From assembly GCF_001039355.2 (NCBI RefSeq), contig NW_019775655.1:1-21554 (forward strand): a stretch of 21,554 bases of DNA, given 5' to 3'. Positions within the stretch are counted from its first letter, which is position 1, and the number at the start of each line of letters is the position of its first letter. This document shows, piece after piece, positions 10,394 to 19,412 of this stretch. Source of the stretch: Lingula anatina. Taxonomy: Eukaryota; Brachiopoda; Lingulata; Lingulida; Lingulidae. The notes below the pieces were generated by a model. That model was not told the DNA's origin, searched no databases, and saw only the letters and a program-made list of their open reading frames with translations. A program made the position numbers and the translations under genes.

Positions 10394-10467
10394 CTTGGGA
10401 TTTCCCTTGTATTTGTATCACGTGGTAGGTTGTGTCCAATCACAGGCGAGGGAATCCCCTTGGTAAA
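10394..10467. promoter_or_regulatory. Bidirectional promoter, copy B
   Basis: This is the same 74 bp as 6601-6674, with kappaB-type motifs at 10397-10406 and 10450-10459, an E-box CACGTG at 10419-10424 and CCAAT at 10436-10440. It is the copy directly attached to the complete IQCC gene. Confidence 0.7.
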
Positions 10468-13400
10468 ATGGCGGTCTCGTTGAGTGAGTCTTTTTCTAGT
10501 TACGACGGAGAAGAAGACGCGATTATTCGCATTCAGGTGAGCGAGGATCGACTGTTACGTGCAAACTGAATGTTTTATGTCAGTAGCGTCTCCACAGGAG
10601 CATCTGACACTTATGTTTAACCTTGGTTTGGTGCCGAAATAAATGTGATGAAATTGTAGCCAGAAGTTTGTTTCACTCGTGTTGTGCAATCACCACCACC
10701 ATGAGAAATGTACTTCGTCAGTGCTATGACGTCAAAAGCTGAACAAATAAACACTGATATTTTCATTGCCGTTATTGTTTGGCAGTGTTATCTGTAAAAC
10801 ATGGCACAAATGACAGTTCAGCTCCAGGGTTTATCCGATAAATGTTGCATGGTCCATGGATGCAATTTGCAACCACATTTTTCTCTCAGGCAACCAAATC
10901 TTAACCAGCAGTTGTCTGACAATGAAACTGATTCCATCTTGAATATTTTTCATTTATTGTATGTTTTACAGTGTGTTCTATGACAATGACTCCTTTTGGT
11001 AAATATGCACAATAGTTGTTTGTGTTGATTATAAGATAGCAGTAAAATATTGATATATATTACATTTTTTTTTACTAGTAGTTGGTATTCTTTCTTCTTT
11101 AAAAAAAAAAGGCAGTGAAAGTGGCATAATATTTTATCTGGAATTCTTTTTGAATCTGGAGTATCAGTTACAAAATAATCGTATTTCATTGTATGTACTA
11201 CTTGTAAGACTTGAGTCAATTAAAATAGTGCTTGGTTTTTCCATGTTGAGTGTCGGGGGGGGGGGGGGTTCTTAATTTGTTTTGGGAGTGTTCCTTTCTT
11301 TCTGCTAATTATTGCTTTCAAGTATGAATGTGTCCTGTTCTCTTTCCAGGCCTTCCTCAGGGGAACATTGACCAGGAAATCTCTGCAAGAAGTTCAGAAA
11401 GAGTACGAGTCCATTGTAGCAGAGGTGGAGGACGATGATTACAGAACTCACGTAGACTGGAAATGTCATCATCTTTGTCTACCTCTGGTTCACAGAGAGG
11501 GAAAGGGGCGATGTGTGAGACCTCCCACGCTGCCCAGATTGTCTCATGATAATACAAATAATATGGGATCACATTTGCTCGTGAAAACTCCAGAAAAACC
11601 TGCTCAAGCAAGATGCTCTCAAGGTCAAAATGTTGACCCTTCTGGTGGAAGAAATGGCACAGGTGAAACTGAAAACTTCCATGTGAAGAGTGACAAGAAA
11701 GATAGGGAATGTTTTAGAGAAGACAATAGGTCGCAATTGTCAAAGCTTGGAATTCAAGTTGAAAGTGAATCATCTCCCAATACATTGACCTTACATGGAA
11801 ATTCTAAAGGTAACTATGACAGTCCAGATGATGTACCAGAACACCCATTTGAAGATGACACTGTCTCTGGAGGTGAAAGTCAAGGTCATCTAGAGCCTCT
11901 TGTCTGCGACATACTGGCCTCTCTTTCAGCTGACAGTGAAGACAGCGACACAGACCCTGTACAGCAGAACAGATCATTACACAGGAGTAATCCAGGTCAT
12001 CCAAGGAACAATGAGGCATTTCCTCAGGACACAGATATCACTGTGACAGTTCCACCCAGTACTGGGCAGGAAGCATACACTACACGAGAAAATGACATGG
12101 ACGTGTCAGAGGCCGAAAAACATGAAACAGAAAATTGCAGAGAAATTGGAGCAAAAGTCTCCAAAGATTTAGGGAATACTTCGAATGGGTCTCCCTTCAA
12201 AAAAGATAAAATCCGTGCTGCCAAAGAACAAACTAAATTAAAGGATCAGGAACCATCAGGGACAAAATTGACACCAACATCTCAAATAAATGGCGCAGTC
12301 AGTCCCCCTGCCTCTCCATTTCCTGTGAGAGAAGAGATAGCTAACCAACCACGACGAGACTATCAACTGAACAGCCAATCACCATCTGGTTTACATCCTG
12401 GCAGGGAGGAGACAGCTGACCAATCAAGACAAGCCTATCAACTGAACAGCCAATCACCATCTGGTTTACATCCTGGCAGGGAGGAGACAGCTGACCAATC
12501 AAGACAAGCCTATCAACTGAACAGCCAATCACCATCTGGTTTACATCCAGGGAGGAGGTCCAAGGGCCCCCATGACAGCAGTGCGGTCAGTGAGATGACT
12601 TCAGTGTGGGACACTATGCTCTCCATGGAAGGTAAAATAAAACTTCTCTGTTAACTATTTTATTAACACCCCCCCTCCTCCTCTCCTCCTCCTCTCCTCC
12701 TCCTCCCCTCCTCCTCTCATCAACACTTACCTACACCCAGACTCTGTGTTTATGACAGTTAAGTTAGTCAGTGCCATTATTGCCTTGATTATTTTCTTAA
12801 GAAAATTATAAGTCTATCACTGTTGTCCTGGTAATCAACCAGAGCGGGTTGGGAGGGTTCTGGTGGTGAAGAAGATAGCCAGGATGTCTCTGTTCCTTCT
12901 TTCAACAACATGGTCAGTCATGATGATATAGAAATTGTTAACTTTCCATATTAATTGTAAGACAACAGATGTTGAAAACTGGATACATAATTGCCATGGT
13001 AACAGTTGTTAATGGTTATGTTTCAGAAGCAGCATTAGTCAGTACAGAGTATCCCAGAGATGTGAAGTCATTACAAGAACTGAGGAGTAACGTCGCCATG
13101 GAACTGCTGTGGGTGCAGCAGGCGATAGAGAGCAGGAAAAATGTACGTAGAGCTACGTAGCGAGTGTCTTGACTCTGGCTGAGTGAATACTGTAATGTCT
13201 CCATCTTTTTATTGGGGAAAATTATGAATTTTGCAGATACTATTGAGTCATACTGTTAAGTCATAAATTCTTAGAGTTAGAACATTCATGTTGAATGTAA
13301 GCAATAAAACTGAAAGACAGGCTACCTTTTAGTTCTGTTCTGTAGTTTAAACACTAAAATTCTTTACAGAATATAATTTTGTATGATTTCAAAGTTATGT

Positions 13401-13790
13401 ATCTATAATCTGAGATTTACAATTTTTCCCGAATTGAAAGATCCAATCTTAATTGTAGTTAAAACTTTTGTATGCCAAAATTTTGTATGCTGTTTTAATT
13501 TATGTTTGTTGCTTCTTGCTTCATGGTTTTGTCTCAGGTGTTGTTTTTCTCTAAATACTTTCTTTAAAGTTTATGATATACACTACTCTGTTTTTACATC
13601 CAAAACATGGGTGCACAAGTTCTAAAAGCAAAGAGTTGATGGCAAATATTGCTGCTTTTAACATATTTATGCCTGTAATGTCAGAACTCTAGAATGAAGA
13701 CTGAAGATATTTCTATTTTATATCCTTTTTTTATGTCTGTAATTTCAGTATCTGAGACTGAAGACAAAGATGCAGGACCAGAGCAGCTGA
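10468..13790 (+). CDS. IQCC: IQ motif-containing protein C-like (IQCC), four exons
   Basis: Exons: 10468-10536, 11350-12631, 13027-13142 and 13749-13790. All introns are GT-AG with matching phases, giving 1509 nt and 502 aa (human IQCC about 466). The IQ motif is split by intron 1: IQ at 22-23, then AFLRGTLTRK (24-33), fitting IQxxxRGxxxRK, which binds calmodulin-type light chains. EYESIVAEVE follows, as in vertebrate IQCC. The middle (residues ~90-430) is low-complexity, polar and probably disordered, and includes three 25-residue repeats (350-424). The C-terminal block SLQELRSNVAMELLWVQQA (465-483), continued by IESRKN and YLRLK, closely matches vertebrate IQCC and is probably a coiled coil. 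The molecular function of the family is poorly known. The ATG is the first in the bidirectional promoter and gives the IQ frame. It is convergent with EFHC1. A plus-strand AATAAA lies at 14268-14273. Confidence 0.9.
10537..11349 (+). other. IQCC intron 1
   Basis: A GT-AG intron (donor CAG|GTGAGC, acceptor TTTCCAG|GCC) that interrupts the IQ motif between Q23 and A24. Its first two thirds lie inside the 3.8-kb repeat, which ends at 11074. The unique part holds an A-run near 11101-11110 and a G-run near 11255-11268. I see no further exon in it. Confidence 0.8.
12328..12552 (+). repeat. Three 75-bp coding repeats in IQCC exon 2
   Basis: In-frame units at 12328-12402, 12403-12477 and 12478-12552 each encode 25 residues of the type REE(T/I)A(D/N)Q then YQLNSQSPSGLHPG. 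Units 2 and 3 differ at only two bases near the end, while unit 1 has several changes in its first half. The unit length is a multiple of three, so copy-number change keeps the frame. The near-identity of units 2 and 3 suggests a recent expansion. Confidence 0.95.
12668..12718 (+). repeat. Pyrimidine-rich CCT/CTCCT microsatellite in IQCC intron 2
   Basis: An almost pure polypyrimidine run of CTCCTCCTCTCC-type units begins a few tens of bases after the exon 2 donor (12632). It is a simple repeat, not the intron's acceptor tract, which lies near 13020. Confidence 0.85.
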
Positions 13791-14490
13791 TGTCAGATGT
13801 CAGGGGTCATGTTTGGAGCTGCAGAGTTGCAGGGTTCTGTGTTTACAGAAAAAAAAAGCATGTCGTGTTCAAAGCAATAAGTCGGCTTGTTGCTGAATTG
13901 TGAATTCAAAGGTTAAAAACCCAGGACTCTAATTTTCTGCTTTAGACATGAAAATCAAATATTCCAGACCACAAACATCTTTTTTTTATGTGCAGAATTA
14001 CTGTAAGTATCCAAACTGAAGATAAACTCAGATTATCTCAGATAAATATTCACTGTATATCATTTATTCTAAATATGTACACCATCTGTCGCAACACAGA
14101 GCTAGTATTTTACACAATAATATACACTTGAGATGTGAAGAAGTCTGAAAAATATATTATTTCTATTGCAAACTTTCATCACAACAACATTAAATGCTGT
14201 CAGTGAAAACTCTTGGACAAGGAAAAAGTCCTGGCTCAAGATGCCTTAAGTTTATATGTTTTCAAAAAATAAAGTGTAAATTAAGAACCAATTGCTATAT
14301 TTTCTTGCAATATCAGTGTTTTATGATTCATTTCAATAATGATACACTGTCTTTTTCTTTAATTCTCCTCCATGAACAATACTACACAATCTTCAACCCA
14401 TAAAGAACAATCTCAGCAGCATGCCAATAGTATTTTCCACATTTTTCTTGTTAAAAAGTTTTTAGCCTAGTAGAGTTGTTGAGGTCCTAT
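13791..14490. other. Convergent 3' region of IQCC and EFHC1
   Basis: 700 bp separate the IQCC stop (13788-13790, plus) from the EFHC1 stop (14493-14491, minus). Plus-strand poly(A) signal candidates are ATTAAA at about 14189-14194 and AATAAA at 14268-14273. Minus-strand candidates are ATTAAA at 14358-14363 and AATAAA at 14063-14068. If both AATAAA signals are used, the two 3' UTRs overlap by about 200 bp in antisense. There is no other coding signal. Confidence 0.6.
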
Positions 14491-17400
14491 TTACGTGCTC
14501 TCAAAAAAAGTTCTGAAGTCCTCTAAGCTTATCTTGCCCTCGGCATCTCTTGTACACTGCGCCACCAACTGGAAAGATTGAAAGAAACGATTAAGAATGG
14601 AAATGTAAAAATTACATTTATTTTAGGGGGGGGGGGAGCTAATAATTTTATTACGTTTCAAAGATATAAAAGTGAAAAAAGAAAAAGGCAAGATAGCTCT
14701 GCTACAGTAAATGATGAAATATTAGACTTCTGGATGAAATGCAAATTTAAATTCTTGGAGTAATATCAAAGATGGAGTAAAAAGTTTGTCATTTTTTTTC
14801 TTGAGATCATACTCCATTTCCCATCATGTCACAATTAACTTGTGACATCACAGTCAACAATGACATCACAGTCAACACTATGACATCACAATTAACTTCT
14901 GACATCACAGTCAGCACTATGACATAATAATGAAACTTACCGCATCCATGACATCATCATCCAGTGGCAGCTGTATCTGTTTGCAGATGTACTTCAGCTT
15001 GTCTTTGTCAATGTAGCCAGATCTGTCTGTGTCGTACTTCAGGAACAGGTCGTCTATCCTCTGACGGCCTGTGATGGCGATCTTCTTCAGCTGAGCTTTC
15101 ACCTCACGCACTAGATTCTCCAAGTCTCCAGGACTGTGAAAACAGATACAGACAGTTGTAATAAACGTCTTTGTTATGGTTTTGAAACTTATGTTTTTCA
15201 TAAATTTGAACCATGTGAGAAATAGTTCTGTGAATACAACTAGTCCTCTAGTTGTCTTAGTAATGATGGTTATAAATGACACCCCAGGAAACCTTTCCCC
15301 ATTGTTTCTCTTGATATATCTACTACATCACTCAAGCTAACAGAGAAGTCCTGTATACCACAGAAAGAAGTCTAACCTATCAGATAAAGTACTATATATA
15401 CCACAGAATGAAGTCTAACCTATCAGATAAAGTAAATGGACTACTTACGCCCTCTTCACCCTCATGTCTCCTCCCTTGACTGTCTCCTGGGCGCTGGCTC
15501 CCTTCCCCAGGGTCGCCCTCAGGGAGTTGATGGTTGTCTCTGGAAGTACATGGGCAAACATGAATACAAAATGCCTGCACAAGTCCTGATATGTAATATG
15601 TACTTCAGTGACAAGTTATCTTTGTACAATTACCAAAATGGAATTGAGAAAATTGATTTAACAGAAGCATTCAGAGACATTACAATTTTTTTTCTCTCTC
15701 CATTTTTATGGAGAATTTCAGAATGGGGGCACCCCCCTCTTGTGTTTCAGTATTTTTTTTTTTTCGCTTTTTCAAAACAAGTGAGCATAAAAACAAAGAT
15801 AATATTTTGAATTTCACAGTTTAGCATGAGCTGCTGACTTACCAGGGAACTGACTGGAGTGTTCTTCCATATACTTCAGCACGTACTCGTCAGCGTTTGT
15901 GATCACAAAGCGGTGTTTGAACACCTCGATGGTGGACCCAAGGCAGAGGTCAGCAGGACCATAATACACAGGACGGTCAGGGGTACTGTTGGGTTTGGCA
16001 ACTCGTGTACGTTCCAGGAATTTTCCTCCAATAATCCCAGAATTCCTCACTGGGGGTTCGTAGATGGTCATCATGTCATCTGCTAGGCGGTAGGAAAGAA
16101 TGAACCGCCGTCCCTTGTCTTCTGGCTTCACAGAGTCCTAAATTGTAGAAAACAAGGTATGATTATGTCTTCAGTTCAGTGTGGAGGTTTTTATAATGTC
16201 TTAACTTCTGAGATTGGTTTCTGTTAAAAAGATACATGGTACTCAGGCATTTAAAAGAATTTTATTTCTTTTTCTTTTTCAAAATCCTTATTACACAGAA
16301 GTTTCATTCAATTTTGCCAGTCTTCATAAAAGAAAACAAAAATATTCTCATTGTGGAGACCAGCAAGAAATGCCTTTAAAGTGGTCTTTGAATATTCCTC
16401 ACCAGTATTGCCTCAAATCTGAGCACTTTGTGGTCATTCTCCAACATTTTGATGAAATCTTTCTTGGGCGGCTGTGGAATGAGAGACAGACAAGATTGCA
16501 GGGAGTCTTCCAGGGAACCAAACTGGTTGTATGGCGGGATTTCCTGGAATGAGATAGACATGTATGTTAGTCATAATACAAGATCTTCTACTTTTTCCAC
16601 AACGGCATGCCATTCAATTGAACAAGTGTCACATCAACAAGACCAATTCAGAAATCTCACACGACCCATTTGGCAAAGATTACAATTATAACATTTTGAT
16701 AAAAGAAGTACGACAAACAGAAGCTCACCATTTTGGGTACATCCTTGGCTCTTCCCTTCACGTCCACCGTGGGGAAGTCAGAGATCCCAAAGTTTTGGTA
16801 GAAGAAGGCTTTGGTGAAGTTATCACAGTCGTAGATCAGGAAACGCCTGCCGTAGATGTACACTGTCTCACCGATCATGAAGTCACGGGGCGTGAAATAC
16901 TCCTTGATCTCATTATTGGTCAGCTCCATGACAACACCAGGGAAAGAGGATTCCACGTTGTAGCGATCTTTAGGGACCTTGTGGCGTCCAATCAGGACAG
17001 GGAATGGGTCACGTCCATCATTGGGTTCTCTTACCTCGCGTATCTCCAGGGTGTCATCCACTAGATAATACTGGACATAGAGCGAGAAAGAGTCATGTTA
17101 AAACTTTATTTGAGATCACTATTAAGACACTTATCCATATTTAATTTCGACACTTTATTTCAAAAGCCCTAACTTTTCCAATATATAATGTCTGTGTTTT
17201 ATTTTCTTAAATCTTACAATTAAAAAAAGTCTTTATTGTTTTATGTAGAGATACATATCAATTGAGTACTATATCTGTTTTTAACTCACATGTAAAATGA
17301 AAGGTCTCATCTGTCCAAACATGCTGTCCCTGTCGTCCCAAGCACAGAAGAAGCGGAGAACTTTGCGATCAAGTTCCAGAAACTGTTTAAGTTTGTCAAA

Positions 17401-19259
17401 GGATGAGGGTGTTTCATAGGTTCGTAGTTCAGCACGTACTCTGCGCTCCTCCGTGTAAGGATCCAGAGGCAGCTGCTCAGGTTCATTCACCACGATGCCT
17501 TCACTGTCTAAGAAGTCCTATTGAAGAAGAGAATTTAGAAAAACAATTATAATATGTCTAAAACTATGAAAACTAAAATGGTATATGAGGTACCAATGAT
17601 TATGATGTAAAGATGATTGAGTAAAAAAATCATTATTGTTATTGGAAATTTCTCTATATTAAAAATCATCTTGAAATTGAGAAGAAATAAAGTTGGAGAA
17701 AATAATTAATAACTTTGAAATTTATTTTATATTTTAAAATATAATTTAACTCACAAAAATACCAATATTTTATTTGTTCAACTTTCCAATCTGGTATTAT
17801 GCATTTTTAAATCACAACCCAAGCTGAGAGAAGCAGAGTGAAGATGACAACATACCCTTGTCCATTGATCACAGTCTGTGATGTGGAAAACTTTGCCGTA
17901 GAACGTGATATTCTGGCCAAGGTTGATATCTTTCCAGTGCCAGTTGTCTCCCTGGTCATTCTTTGGCAGCCGCTGGCGTTTGATCAGTTTGCCTGGAAGC
18001 AAAGAAATACTTCAGATAATTTCAATAAGTTTAAGCCCATATAAAAAGGAAGGTAAAATGTTTCACTGACAAATCTAAAAATCATTTAACTTTGATAATA
18101 ATTATAATGATATCTTTATCTCTTAGTTTAACCTGATTTTCACAATCTTCCATCCAAATTATAATATATCTGTAATTTAAATGTTTAACTAATTACAAAC
18201 CTTGTGGCATTCCACTGTTCTCTACATGAGGTTCCACCACGGAGATGCTGTCATCTTCCAGGTAATAGTAGATGTTGACTGGACGCACACGGAAATATTC
18301 TCCCGGGGATTCATGGACGGTCTGCTTGAAGTAACCTCTGAACAGCAATACCTGTAAAAAGTATTTGTGAAATAATCAAATAATTATTGTGTTTCAAATT
18401 AGTATTTTACATCAAATACAAGAAAATATATGGGATATATTATAAGCATATCACTTGCTGTTTCTGAAGAAGGTCAAGTTTTTTATTTTATTTATTTATT
18501 AATTTTATTATTTAGGTAAGGTGAATTTAATTTCGACCCATTTTATCTTCCTGCTGATAACGAACTTAAGTTTCCATAACCTTTGTCTTAATCAAAATAC
18601 AATGACTGTTGTTGATAACATACATGTAGAAAGTTATGTTACCTTTTTGTCCCAAGCTACATGAGCTGGTACAAAGTCAGATGGTGGTGCTTGTTTTGCC
18701 TGGCCATAGGTTAGTGTTGGTTTGAAGTTGGCCAGCTCATCAAGTTCTTCCTCTGAGAGTTGGTTCTTAGGCAAAGGAACTCCACCAACTCCCAGCTCTG
18801 GCCTCTTTTGTAGGGCATAGCCATTTTGGTAACCAAGAGTATGGGGTAAGTGATATCTTGACTTCTGCAAAAAGAATCATTAAAGTCTAAATAAAATACC
18901 AAACCACACTAAATATTTACGTCCCGTCAAGTGATTATAATAATAATAATTATAGGTTTTTAATTCTATGGCAATCACATATATAATTATCATAGCCAGT
19001 TCAGGCTCAGCATTTTTTAATTTAGTCTGAATAAATGTCATGCCACTGCCAAAAACTGAGAAGAGGACGTTGTCGTCAATATTCTGATATGGTCTATGAC
19101 ATCTTGGCTGAATTGTAGTGTAGTATCTCTAACATTTTAAAAACTTTTGTGCTGCCAACGTTGTCAAATATCCGAGGCGTCATTCATCACTGAAAATCAA
19201 AATTTACTTACTGCTGGATCAGAAAAACTATTTCCAGGTAAAAATGGTAAACCTTCCAT
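14491..19259 (-). CDS. EFHC1: EF-hand domain-containing protein 1 (EFHC1), eleven exons
   Basis: EFHC1 (Rib72 family) is a microtubule inner protein of ciliary doublets; human variants have been linked to juvenile myoclonic epilepsy. Exons: 19259-19212, 18864-18643, 18351-18201, 17992-17856, 17517-17290, 17070-16729, 16543-16403, 16137-15843, 15539-15449, 15133-14941 and 14568-14491. All GT-AG and in phase: 1926 nt, 641 aa (human 640). The N-terminus MEGLPFLPG and the block [19 protein letters not shown] (around 68-86) are family signatures. Three DM10 domains lie at about 91-194, 238-358 and 415-514, with [51 protein letters not shown] and YGPADL. The C-terminal EF-hand loop [12 protein letters not shown] (586-597) has Lys at position 12 instead of Glu, so calcium binding may be weak. 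An in-frame upstream ATG at 19412 was not chosen because homologues start near GLPFLPG. The promoter carries an X-box/forkhead site. Confidence 0.97.
14827..14928. repeat. Short minisatellite with TGACATCACA in EFHC1 intron 10
   Basis: TGACATCACA occurs at 14843, 14861 and 14881, and (C)TGACATCACAG again near 14900, with degenerate flanking units (TGTCACAATTAACT, TGACATAATAA). Spacing is 18-20 bp, with linkers of the AGTCAACA or ATTAACT kind. It ends next to the exon 10 donor (14935-14940). The core resembles CRE/AP-1 half-sites; any regulatory meaning is speculative. Confidence 0.8.
15354..15435. repeat. 43-bp tandem duplication in EFHC1 intron 9
   Basis: TATACCACAGAAAGAAGTC...AGATAAAGTA at 15354-15396 is repeated from 15397 with one clear substitution (AAAG to AATG). 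It lies just beyond the exon 9 donor (15443-15448) in an intron and leaves the coding sequence untouched. Confidence 0.9.
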
Positions 19260-19353
19260 TCTGTGTTTTGACGAAATTTCTCCTAGCTGCTTCTTAATCC
19301 AATGAGTTGATGTATATTGATTGAAAGAACGGCTGTGTGGTGGGTTACTATGG

Positions 19354-19368
19354 GTTGCTATGTAAACA
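19354..19368. promoter_or_regulatory. X-box-like (RFX) site overlapping a forkhead (FOXJ1-type) site upstream of EFHC1
   Basis: GTTGCTATGTAAAC at 19354-19367 matches the RFX X-box consensus GTHNYYATRRNAAC at 13 of 14 positions (T instead of R at position 10). Its right half is also GTAAACA (19362-19368), the forkhead core recognised by FOXJ1. It lies 95-110 bp upstream of the EFHC1 ATG, the usual range for X-boxes of ciliary genes. A partial X-box-like half-site, GTTACTATGG, sits directly beside it at about 19344-19353. Confidence 0.65.
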
Positions 19369-19412
19369 AATGCGATCTCGCACCAAGCGAGAGTTTTGTC
19401 AAGACAGGCCAA

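Larger units (their letters stand above)
7283..11074. repeat. Large direct repeat, copy B (3792 bp)
   Basis: This is a near-identical copy of 3490-7281. It contains archease exons 6-1, the MITE (9539-9796), the exon-5 mini-duplication (8274-8408), the bidirectional promoter (10394-10467) and IQCC exon 1. On its right it continues into the true IQCC intron 1 and exon 2, so IQCC is complete here while archease lacks exon 7. Confidence 0.97.

Noticed and set aside
12990-13003. X-box-like ATTGCCATGGTAAC
   Set aside because: One mismatch from consensus, but it lies in IQCC intron 2 just before exon 3, far from any promoter, so it is probably chance.
19260-19412. Longer EFHC1 start with 51 extra residues from ATG 19412
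   Set aside because: The frame is open, but the extra residues have no family likeness, homologues begin near GLPFLPG, and the extension would place the X-box/forkhead site inside coding sequence.
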